A stretch of DNA of 64,000 nucleotides from an uncultured Aquimarina sp. (lineage in GTDB: Bacteria > Bacteroidota > Bacteroidia > Flavobacteriales > Flavobacteriaceae), in assembly GCA_947498455.1 (NCBI GenBank), contig CANMKK010000027.1, positions 1-64,000 on the forward strand, read 5' to 3'. Numbering within the stretch: the first letter of the stretch is position 1; every line of letters starts with the position of its first letter. Below the pieces are notes generated by a model. It was not told the DNA's origin. It saw only the letters and a program-made list of their open reading frames with translations, and made no database searches. This document shows, piece after piece, positions 57,701-64,000 of this stretch. Position numbers and translations under genes: made by a program.

Positions 57701-60700
57701 TCAAGAAACACTTAACCATAACCTTGACGATGATGTAAATACTCCCGGAACAACATTTAGTTGGACAACTAGTGATAATCCGAATGTAACAGGAGAATCA
57801 TTAACAGGAACAACAAATCTGATAACGGATACGCTGGTAAACATATCTGGTAACCAACAATCTGTAACTTATACCATCACTCCGACCAGTACGGATGGAT
57901 GTACCGGTAGTTCATATACCTATACCGTAACAGTAAACCCGGAACCATTTGTAGCATCCAATCCGACAGACACCATCTGTAGTGGGGAAACACTCAACCA
58001 TACTCTGGACAATGATGTAAATACTCCCGGAACAACATTTAGTTGGACAACTAGTGATAATCCAAATCTAACTGGAGAAACTGCCAGTGGCACAACAAAC
58101 CTCATAACTGATACGTTGGCAAACATTTCTGGTAATCAACAAACCATTGTTTATACCATCATTCCTACTAATCCAGATGGATGTATCGGTAGTTCATATA
58201 CCTATACCGTAACTGTAAACCCAGAACCAGATGTAGCATCCAATCCGACAGACACTATATGTAGTGGAGTAACACTCAACCATAACCTGGACAATGATGT
58301 AAATACTCCCGGAACAACATTTAGTTGGACAACTAGTGATAATCCAAATCTAACTGGAGAATCGTTAACAGGAACAACAAGTATAATTACTGATACGCTG
58401 GTAAACATATCTGGTAACCAACAAACCATTGTTTATACCATCACTCCGACCAGTGCAGATGGATGTATCGGTAGTTCATATACCTATACCGTAACAGTAG
58501 ATCCAGAACCATATATAGTATCCAATCCGACAGACACCATCTGTAGTGGGGAAACACTCAACCATACTCTGGACAATGATGTAAATACTCCCGGAACAAC
58601 ATTTAGTTGGACAACTAGTGATAATCCAAATCTAACTGGAGAATCGTTAACAGGAACAACAAATCTGATAACGGATACGCTGATAAACATTTCTGGTAAT
58701 CAACAAACCATTGTTTATACCATCACTCCGACCAGTCCAGATGGATGTATCGGTAGTTCATATACCTATACCGTAACTGTAAACCCAGAACCATATATAG
58801 CATCCAATCCAACAGACACCATATGTAGTGGAGAAACACTCAGCCATACTCTGGACAATGATGTAAATACTGCCGGAACAACATTTAGTTGGACAACCAG
58901 TGACAATCCAAATGTAAATGGAGAGACCGCCAGTGGCACAACAAATCTGATAACGGATACGTTGGTAAACATTTCTGGTAATCAACAAACCATTGTTTAT
59001 ACCATCATTCCTACTAATCCAGATGGATGTATCGGTAGTTCATACTCCTATACCGTAACTGTAAACCCAGAACCAGATGTAGCATCCAATCCGACAGACA
59101 CTATATGTAGTGGAGTAACACTCAACCATAACCTGGACAATGATGTAAATACTCCCAGAACAACATTTAGTTGGACAACTAGTGACAATCCAAATCTAAC
59201 TGGAGAATCGTTAACAGGAACAACAAATCTGATAACGGATACGCTGATAAACATTTCTGGTAGCCAACAAATAATAACATATACCATCACTCCGACCAGT
59301 CCAGATGGATGTATCGGTAGTTCATACTCCTATACCGTAACTGTAAACCCCGAACCATATACAGCATCCAATCCAACAGACACCATATGTAGTGGGGAAA
59401 CACTTAACCATACTCTGAACAGTGATGTAAATACTCCTGGAACAACATTTAGTTGGACAACCAGTGACAATTCTAATCTAACTGGAGAATCGTTAACAGG
59501 AACAACAAGTATAATTACTGATACGCTGATAAACATTTCTGGTAATCAACAAACTATTGTTTATACCATCACTCCTACTAGTCCAGATGGATGTATCGGT
59601 AGTTCATACTCCTATACCGTAACAATAGATCCAGAACCATATATAGCATCCAATCCGACAGACACCATCTGTAGTGGGGAAACACTCAACCATAATCTGG
59701 ACAATGATATAAATACTCCCGGAACAACATTTAGTTGGACAACCAGTGACAATCCTAATCTAACTGGAGAATCGTTAACAGGAACAACAAGTATAATTAC
59801 TGATACGCTGATAAACATTTCTGGTAACCAACAAACCATTGTTTATACCATCACTCCTACTAGTCCAGATGGATGTATCGGTAGTTCATACTCATATACC
59901 GTAACAGTAGATCCAGAACCATATACAGCATCCAATCCGGCAGACACCATCTGTAGTCAAGAAACACTTAACCATAACCTTGACGATGATGTAAATACTC
60001 CCGGAACAACATTTAGTTGGACAACTAATGACAATCCTAATCTAACCGGAGAATCGTTAACAGGAACAACAAATCTGATAACGGATACGCTGATAAACAT
60101 TTCTGGTAGCCAACAAATAATAACATATACCATCACTCCGACCAGTCCAGATGGATGTATCGGTAGTCCATATACCTATACCGTAACAGTAGATCCAGAA
60201 CCATATACAGCATCCAATCCAGCAGACACCATATGTAGTGGAGAAACACTTAACCATATTCTGGACAACGATGTAAATACTCCTGGAACAACATTTAGTT
60301 GGACAACCAGTGACAATCCTAATCTAACTGGAGAATCATTAACAGGAACAACAAGTATAATTACTGATACGCTGATAAACATTTCTGGAAGCCAACAAAC
60401 TATTGTTTATACCATCACTCCTACTAGTCCAGATGGATGTATCGGTAGTTCATACTCCTATACCGTAACTGTAAACCCAGAACCATACGTAGCATCCAAT
60501 CCAGCAGACACCATATGTAGTGGAGAAACACTTAACCATACTCTGGACAGTGATGTAAATACTTCCGGAACAACATTTAGCTGGACAACCAGTGATAATT
60601 CTAATCTAACTGGAGAATCGTTAACAGGAACAACAAATCTGATAACGGATACGTTGGTAAACATATCTGGTAACCAACAAACCATTGTTTATACCATCAC

Positions 60701-63700
60701 TCCGACCAGTCCAGATAGATGTATCGGTAGTTCATATACCTATACCGTAACTGTAAACCCAGAACCATATACAGCATCCAATCCAACAGACACCATCTGT
60801 AGTGGAGAAGCACTTAACCATACTCTGGACAGTGATGTAAATACTCCCGGAACAACATTTAGTTGGACAACTAGTGATAATCCAAATCTAACCGGAGAAA
60901 GTGCCAGTGGAGCAACAAACCTCATAACGGATACGCTGGTAAACATTTCTGGTAGCCAACAAAACATTGTTTATACCATCACTCCGACCAGTGCAGATGG
61001 ATGTATCGGTAGTTCATACTACTATACAGTAACAATAGATCCAGAACCATATACAGCATCCAATCCAACAGACACCATCTGTAGTGGGGAAACACTCAAC
61101 CATACTCTGGACAATGATATAAATACTCCCGGAACAACATTTAGTTGGACAACTAGTGACAATCCAAATCTAACTGGAGAATCGTTAACAGGAACAACAA
61201 ATCTGATAACCGATACACTTATAAATATTTCTGGTAGCCAACAAATAATAACATATACCATCACTCCGACCAGTGCGGATGGATGTATCGGTAGTTCATA
61301 CTCCTATACCGTAACAGTAGATCCAGAACCATATACAGCATCCAATCCAGCAGACACCATCTGTAGTGGGGAAACACTTAACCATACTCTGGACAGTGAT
61401 GTAAATACTTCCGGAACAACATTTAGCTGGACAACCAGTGATAATCCGAATGTAACTGGAGAGACTACCAGTGGCACAACAAATCTGATAACGGATACAC
61501 TGATAAACATTTCTGGTAATCAACAAACTATTGTTTATACCATCACTCCTACCAGTACGGATGGATGTATTGGTAGTTCATATACATATACCGTAACAGT
61601 AGATCCAGAACCATATATAGCATCCAATCCAACAGACACCATCTGTAGTGGGGAAACACTAAACCATACTCTGGACAATGATATAAATACTCCCGGAACA
61701 ACATTTAGCTGGACAACTAATGATAATCCAAATGTAACTGGAGAGACTGGCAGTGGCACAACAAATCTGATAACGGATACACTGATAAACATTTCTGGCA
61801 ATCAACAAACTATTGTTTATACCATCACTCCTACTAGTCCAGATGGATGTATCGGTAGCTCATATACCTATACCGTAACTGTAAACCCAGAACCATATAT
61901 AGCATCCAATCCAACAGACACCATATGTAGTGGGGAAACACTCAACCATAACCTTGACAATGATGTGAATATTTCTGGAACAACATTTAGTTGGACAACC
62001 AGTGACAATCCAAATGTAACTGGAGAATCGTTAACAGGAACAACAAACCTCATAACGGATACGCTGGTAAACATTTCTGGTAGTCAACAATCTATAACTT
62101 ATACCATCACTCCGACCAGTACGGATGGATGTATCGGTAGTCCATATACCTATACCGTAACAGTAAACCCAGAAATAGGTTTAAGGGTTTCAAAATCACA
62201 TCTACCTCCAATTGATGGAAGTTATAATAGCATCGGTGAAAAAATACATTATGAAATCATCGTTGAAAATACGAGCGAAGTTGAAATTTATAATACTAGT
62301 ATTATAGATCCTAATGCTGATATTGGAAGTATTTCCCCAGAAATAATTACGACAATACCTCCTTTTGGTTCTGCTATATTCACAGCTGCACATACTATTA
62401 CTCTAAATGATATAAACTCAGGACAAGTAATTAACCAAGCTACAGCAATTGCTACAAACCCTTGTGGAAGTACTATTTCTAGTGATTCTAATAGTACTAT
62501 TACAATTATAGAACAAACTTCATTAATCGCTTTAGAAAAAACGGCTATATTCAATGATGAGAGTGGAGACGGAATTCCACAAAATGGAGAAACCATTACA
62601 TACAATTTTACAATCTCAAATATTGGAAATACTGTTTTATCAACAATAACAATCAGTGATCCTCTCATTAATGTAACAGGAGCCCCTATTGATCTTGAAC
62701 CAGGAACTATAGATACTTCAACATTTTCAGGCACATATGTAATATCTCAAACAGATATTGATTTTGGAAGTGTAATTAACTCTGCAATTGTACAAGCTAC
62801 TACTCCAAACGGTATTATAATTAACGATATTTCTGATGACCCCAGTGACCCCACAAATATCGATCTCAATAATGATGGAAACCCAGATGATAAAACCGTT
62901 ACTCCACTTAAACAAAACTCATCTATCAATCTTACTAAAGCGGCAGATATAGCTCCCGATGGATTATGGGATTCAGTTAATGAAATCATCACCTATACAT
63001 TAGAGGTAATAAACAGTGGAAATGTTACATTAAGAAATGTAGTGATTACGGATACAAACGCAGATATCGGAAGTATTATTCCGGCTAACATCCCCTTATT
63101 ATTACCAGGTGAAAAAGCTATAGTAACCGCTGGGCATACTATCAAACAATCTGATTTAAATACAGGTTTTGTTATTAATTCTGCTAGTGTAGAAGCAATC
63201 GATACTAATAACAATACTATTTCTGATGACTCTGATGACCCTAATGACCCAACAGATATGGATATTAATGGAGATGGAGACCCTGATGATCCAACAATAA
63301 CATTAACTCCTCAAAATATTTATGTTACAATTTCTAAAACTGTAGATAAGATTATTTATCATGAAATCGGAGATATTCTTACATATACCATAACTGTTAG
63401 CAATTTCGGGAGTCTTCCTTTACTAAATGTATATCTTACAGATCCTAACGCCGATTTCATAAGTCCTTCATCTACTTCTAGTATTCTACCTGGAGAATCT
63501 TTTATCGTATTAGCAGAACATATTATTGTTAAAGAGGACATTACAAATGCTCTTGTATCAAATATAGCTTTTGTTAATGCATCAGTATCTGGTTCTACTA
63601 TTATGATTTCTGAAGATTCTGATGATCCAAATGATCGCACAAATATTGACATTGATAACGATGGTGATTTTGAAGATCCTACTATAAGTTATTTAGATAA

Positions 63701-64000
63701 CGATGGTGATGAAATTCCTGACCTAATTGATTTAGATGATGATAATGACGGGATTACGGATATCGAAGAACAAAACGATGACCCTTTTTTAGATACTGAT
63801 GGAGATGGAACAATTGATAGTCTAGACTTAGATGCAGATGGAGATGGGCTTTATGATTATATTGAAGCTGGTCATATAGGAGTAGACTCTGATGGAAACG
63901 GTACTGTTGATGGACCATATGGTGATGACGGAATCCCTGATATCGTCCAGAACAACACTGGTAAAAGTGATGTAAATTATGTCCCTCAGGATACAGATGA
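48780..64000 (+). CDS. Giant surface adhesin, truncated by window edge (at least 5,073 codons)
   Basis: The frame opens at ATG 48780 and continues without a stop to the window end. Layout: signal peptide (1-20, NNIFAQ); an IgGFc-binding-like region (about 100-470); a 100-residue Ig-like stretch; five DUF7507-like domains (about 541-1170, each with the ITYTFVVTNTGN...V.ITD pattern); two diverged and 33 near-identical PKD-like units (about 1171-4462); four more DUF7507-like domains (about 4463-4960); and an acidic calcium-binding stretch (DLDDDNDGITDIEE...DTDGDGTIDSLDLDADGDG) of thrombospondin type 3 kind at the end. A T9SS or gliding-type C-terminus is expected beyond the window. The role is probably adhesion or a cell-surface fibre. 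Confidence 0.9.
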   Translation, partial: MKKYYILFFIVSISFNNIFAQLSDLHYLPPLKQGNGTGAINQQSIYLSTPETTPFDINIYKGKNPNPIATISGLSNSNSQTYNLADGNNGLTLVDNNKTGTVLNNAGLRFESTGGQEFYVNYRGRSNSQAASLTSKGRAALGTSFKWGGRPNYGNGHNTLNAVLGIMATEDGTIVNIFGYGTDCEFRDKNNSAGITDDNLTIALDTGESYVLEAPRNNTIANIDCWLGASIQSNKDIVISNGNMNGAPLQTANSRDSGIDQPVPENRLGREYVFVRAAGGNTNETPIIIGTQNGTDIFVNGSVTPIATINNGDYFVIPATNYSSSATGANMYVTTSKEAYAYQNIAGSTGDQTGGLNFIAPVNCLLPIFMDNIHDIKDIAGLEFLGEITITASTATPDNDIVVTDDNGIVTLPASIPVTGTTEWKTITTSELTGDVRIQSTGPIAIGFFGVSGNAGVAGYFSGFDSVPTVQLDSSGTGCLPGADVFEVTGNFSSYQWFQNGILIPGETTNSYTPSQPGDFFVRVSRGSCTYDSAVLSVFNCDPEIVLTKTVDKTPVIEGDTVIFTITVEHLGINPATNLIINDVLPPELTFGTVTPSFGTWTAPNWIIGDMYSGEAHTLTIEATVNEVTVGSTVTNTINNTQDQIDTNTITDDLTEDVVIINNELEITKTDRAPLDGSYDTVGEIIIYDFVVTNTGDQIIPSVTITDSKIDTGSLSPAFVSNLGVGDSVNFTATYTITQEDLETDQVINSAIAEGTLLNGFIISDISDDPNDPTTNTHDPTITPLDQKGAILLEKIAQPAPDGLYDTLGEVITYEFTVYNTGNVSLNNVTIIDPNTDSGSISPISIANLQAGGSAVFTAQHTLIPDDFTIGTVTNTATVSGTEVVEGDLVSDTSDDPTTLVPDDPTTVSIPQFGQLEVTKVDSPPIDGSFDTLGETITYTIIVTSVGNVSVTDINIVDPNADTIVLNSTNGTDDGLDEIVNSMAPGETATFIATHNITQEDLDNNQVSNIATVGSLDPGGGSVTDLSDDPDDPTTNTDDPTVTPLYAGPSLTISKSADDTSNVTLGQTITYTYIVTNNGNITFDNVSINDVHSGNGSLSILSLQNTTGINNDLDNEVDELGPGQTATWTSEYVITTIDLLNQIDITNTVTATGIPRSGSIIDPTASETVTINPIETICGGETLSHDLTNDVDPSIVTFSWSAENNLFVTGETTTTSTNSIISDTIINGVTTNQDVVYTITGYDINGIIKDIYTYTVTVQPTPIVIGAPFSKSICTGESINQKLIKHIDNFNDGVDFSWVAADNPNITGETTSITASGIINETLINTSTTSQDVVYTITPVISLSGCSGNIYTYTVTVNPEPYIASNPTDTICSGETLNHTLDSDVNISGTTFSWTTNDNPNVTGETASGTTNLITDTLINISGSQQNIVYTITPTSTDGCIGSSYSYTVTVDPEPYVTSNPTDTICSEETLNHTLDSDVNTPGTTFSWTASDNPNLTGESLTGTTNLITDTLINISGSQQTIVYSITPTSPDGCIGSSYTYTVTVNPEPYIASNPTDTICSGEALNHTLDSDVNTSGTTFSWTTSDNPNVTGESASGTTNLITDTLVNISGNQQSITYTITPTSADGCIGSSYTYTVTVDPEPYIASNPADTICSAETLNHTLDSDVNTPGTTFSWTTNDNPNLTGESTSGTTNLITDTLVNISGNQQSVTYTITPTSADGCTGSSYTYTVTVDPEPYIAYDPTDTICSGEALNHTLDSDVNTPGTTFSWTASDNPNLTGESTSGITSIITDTLVNISGSQQTIVYTITPTSADGCIGSSYTYTVTVNPEPYIASNPTDTICSGEALSHTLESDVNTPGTTFSWTTSDNPNVTGESLTGTTNLITDTLINISGNQQTIVYTITPTSPDGCIGNSYAYTITVNPEPYVASNPTDTICSGETTNHNMILDVNLSNVSFIWVAFNNPDVTGETLITTNLTSINDTLINISGTPQEVVYSILPISEDDCIGRSFVYSYTVTVDPEPYTASNPADTICSGETLNHTLDSDVNTPGTTFSWTASDNPNVTGETTSGTTNLITDTLVNISGSQQTIVYTIIPTNPDGCIGSSYSYTVTVNPEPDVASNPTDTICSGVTLNHTLENDVNIPGTTFSWTTSDNPNLTGETASDTTNLITDTLVNISGNQQTIVYTITPTSPDGCIGSSYTYTVTVDPEPYTASNPADTICSGETLNHTLDSDVNTPGTTFSWTTNDNPNLTGESTSGTTNLITDTLINISGSQQTIVYNITPTSADGCIGSSYTYTVTVNPEPDVASNPADTICSGETLNHTLDSDVNTPGTTFSWTTSDNPNLTGESLSGTTNLITDTLVNISGNQQTIVYTIIPTNPDGCIGSSYSYTVTVNPEPYTAPNPTDTICSGVTLNHTLENDVNIPGTTFSWTTSDNPNVTGESASGTTNLITDTLVNISGNQQTIVYTITPTSPDGCIGSSYTYTVTVDPEPYTASNPADTICSGETLNHTLDSDVNTSGTTFSWTTSDNSNLTGETASDTTNLITDTLVNISGNQQTIVYTITPTSPDGCIGSSYTYTVTVDPEPYTASNPTDTICSGETLNHTLDSDVNTPGTTFSWTTSDNPNLTGETASDTTNLITDTLVNISGSQQTIVYTITPTSPDGCTGSSYTYTVTVDPEPYVTSSPTDTICSAETLNHNLDNDVNTPGTTFSWTTGDNPNVTGETASGTANIITDTLVNISGNQQTIVYTITPTSANGCIGSPYTYTVTVNPEPYVTSSPIDTICSTETLNHTLENDVNIPGTTFSWTTSDNSNLTGESLIGTTSIITDTLINISGNQQTIVYTITPTSADGCTGSSYTYTVTVDPEPYIASNPTDTICSAETLNHTLENDVNIPGTTFSWTTSDNPNVTGESLTGTTSIITDTLINISGSQQTIVYTITPTSPDGCIGSSYSYTVTIDPEPYIVSNPTDTICSQETLNHNLDDDVNTPGTTFSWTTSDNPNVTGESLTGTTNLITDTLVNISGNQQSVTYTITPTSTDGCTGSSYTYTVTVNPEPFVASNPTDTICSGETLNHTLDNDVNTPGTTFSWTTSDNPNLTGETASGTTNLITDTLANISGNQQTIVYTIIPTNPDGCIGSSYTYTVTVNPEPDVASNPTDTICSGVTLNHNLDNDVNTPGTTFSWTTSDNPNLTGESLTGTTSIITDTLVNISGNQQTIVYTITPTSADGCIGSSYTYTVTVDPEPYIVSNPTDTICSGETLNHTLDNDVNTPGTTFSWTTSDNPNLTGESLTGTTNLITDTLINISGNQQTIVYTITPTSPDGCIGSSYTYTVTVNPEPYIASNPTDTICSGETLSHTLDNDVNTAGTTFSWTTSDNPNVNGETASGTTNLITDTLVNISGNQQTIVYTIIPTNPDGCIGSSYSYTVTVNPEPDVASNPTDTICSGVTLNHNLDNDVNTPRTTFSWTTSDNPNLTGESLTGTTNLITDTLINISGSQQIITYTITPTSPDGCIGSSYSYTVTVNPEPYTASNPTDTICSGETLNHTLNSDVNTPGTTFSWTTSDNSNLTGESLTGTTSIITDTLINISGNQQTIVYTITPTSPDGCIGSSYSYTVTIDPEPYIASNPTDTICSGETLNHNLDNDINTPGTTFSWTTSDNPNLTGESLTGTTSIITDTLINISGNQQTIVYTITPTSPDGCIGSSYSYTVTVDPEPYTASNPADTICSQETLNHNLDDDVNTPGTTFSWTTNDNPNLTGESLTGTTNLITDTLINISGSQQIITYTITPTSPDGCIGSPYTYTVTVDPEPYTASNPADTICSGETLNHILDNDVNTPGTTFSWTTSDNPNLTGESLTGTTSIITDTLINISGSQQTIVYTITPTSPDGCIGSSYSYTVTVNPEPYVASNPADTICSGETLNHTLDSDVNTSGTTFSWTTSDNSNLTGESLTGTTNLITDTLVNISGNQQTIVYTITPTSPDRCIGSSYTYTVTVNPEPYTASNPTDTICSGEALNHTLDSDVNTPGTTFSWTTSDNPNLTGESASGATNLITDTLVNISGSQQNIVYTITPTSADGCIGSSYYYTVTIDPEPYTASNPTDTICSGETLNHTLDNDINTPGTTFSWTTSDNPNLTGESLTGTTNLITDTLINISGSQQIITYTITPTSADGCIGSSYSYTVTVDPEPYTASNPADTICSGETLNHTLDSDVNTSGTTFSWTTSDNPNVTGETTSGTTNLITDTLINISGNQQTIVYTITPTSTDGCIGSSYTYTVTVDPEPYIASNPTDTICSGETLNHTLDNDINTPGTTFSWTTNDNPNVTGETGSGTTNLITDTLINISGNQQTIVYTITPTSPDGCIGSSYTYTVTVNPEPYIASNPTDTICSGETLNHNLDNDVNISGTTFSWTTSDNPNVTGESLTGTTNLITDTLVNISGSQQSITYTITPTSTDGCIGSPYTYTVTVNPEIGLRVSKSHLPPIDGSYNSIGEKIHYEIIVENTSEVEIYNTSIIDPNADIGSISPEIITTIPPFGSAIFTAAHTITLNDINSGQVINQATAIATNPCGSTISSDSNSTITIIEQTSLIALEKTAIFNDESGDGIPQNGETITYNFTISNIGNTVLSTITISDPLINVTGAPIDLEPGTIDTSTFSGTYVISQTDIDFGSVINSAIVQATTPNGIIINDISDDPSDPTNIDLNNDGNPDDKTVTPLKQNSSINLTKAADIAPDGLWDSVNEIITYTLEVINSGNVTLRNVVITDTNADIGSIIPANIPLLLPGEKAIVTAGHTIKQSDLNTGFVINSASVEAIDTNNNTISDDSDDPNDPTDMDINGDGDPDDPTITLTPQNIYVTISKTVDKIIYHEIGDILTYTITVSNFGSLPLLNVYLTDPNADFISPSSTSSILPGESFIVLAEHIIVKEDITNALVSNIAFVNASVSGSTIMISEDSDDPNDRTNIDIDNDGDFEDPTISYLDNDGDEIPDLIDLDDDNDGITDIEEQNDDPFLDTDGDGTIDSLDLDADGDGLYDYIEAGHIGVDSDGNGTVDGPYGDDGIPDIVQNNTGKSDVNYVPQDTD
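52851..62165 (+). repeat. 33 tandem coding repeats (32 x 282 bp plus one 291 bp)
   Basis: Each unit encodes 94 residues of the form (N/D)PEPY.ASNPTDTICSGETLNHTLD.DVNTPGTTFSWT..DNPN.TGE...GTTNLITDTL.NISG.QQTIVYTITPTS.DGCIGSSY.YTVTV. Unit boundaries lie at 52851 plus multiples of 282. The array length of 9,315 bp equals 32 x 282 plus a diverged unit of 291 bp (54543-54833). Two more diverged units precede it (about 52290-52850). Units differ in discrete blocks that are shuffled among copies. Each unit has two Cys residues, in TICSGE and DGCIGS. Confidence 0.95.

Noticed and set aside
52806..62074. Many minus-strand frames of 60-123 codons repeated every 282 bp
   Set aside because: They are antisense to the adhesin repeats, copied with each unit, and have no starts, signals or families of their own.
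52851..62165. CRISPR-like periodic repeats
   Set aside because: The period of 282 bp is a coding domain repeat in one open frame, with no spacers or cas genes.

Overview
The window is low-GC DNA with strong marks of the phylum Bacteroidota, most likely a marine Flavobacteriaceae member; Aquimarina or a close relative is a guess, not a demonstration. The marks are T9SS type A C-terminal sorting domains, a DUF5686/carboxypeptidase-regulatory protein, a TonB-dependent receptor with an STN domain, an IgGFc-binding/DUF7507/PKD-like giant adhesin, TAnnTTTG-type -7 promoter boxes, and the EgtB/EgtD pair. No rRNA, tRNA or CRISPR array was seen.

Region 1 (1-7.7 kb) is accessory DNA. Five unrelated single genes lie on the + strand: an L,D-transpeptidase, a small exported protein, a tail-fibre-like protein, a beta-propeller protein and a methyltransferase. 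Long non-coding blocks separate them. These blocks contain pieces of group II introns, all on the - strand, whose 5' ends abut attC-like hairpins, and a second repeat family that starts with CCTAACAAC. The layout resembles an integron cassette array (or CALIN) invaded by class C-like group II introns. For the first gene, a perfect 10-bp inverted match between cassette start and inverse core site supports this. No integrase is in view. A MITE-like palindrome ends the region at 7489-7673.

Region 2 (7.9-17.2 kb) carries envelope and small metabolic genes: an outer-membrane barrel, an exported amidohydrolase, a cyclase, a GNAT acetyltransferase, and a recent tandem duplication of a 620-residue T9SS-secreted beta-propeller-like protein.

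Region 3 (17.3-34.4 kb) is mostly core metabolism on the - strand: FabD; a 2TM protein-FolA-fructosamine kinase run; ergothioneine-type EgtB/EgtD with a DUF427 protein and a TonB-like protein; ThyA; a CNT nucleoside transporter with an extra N-terminal domain; a bifunctional nuclease; and EtfA/EtfB. A class V aminotransferase, a TonB-dependent receptor and a small CBM48 protein are on +. pdhB reads divergently from etfB.

Region 4 (34.5-48.7 kb) has DUF5686, soluble and membrane pyrophosphatases side by side, an App1-type phosphatase, and a LexA-like S24 repressor divergent from a DUF559 nuclease with three palindromic operator candidates between them. It continues with an LEA-like repeat lipoprotein, a nitroreductase, a pentapeptide-repeat membrane protein and intergenic repeats.

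Region 5 (48.8-64 kb) is one open frame that runs off the right edge (at least 5,073 codons). It encodes an exported adhesin-like protein with an IgGFc-binding-like N-terminus, DUF7507 domains, 33 consecutive PKD-like units of almost exactly 282 bp, more DUF7507 domains and an acidic calcium-binding (thrombospondin type 3-like) stretch.
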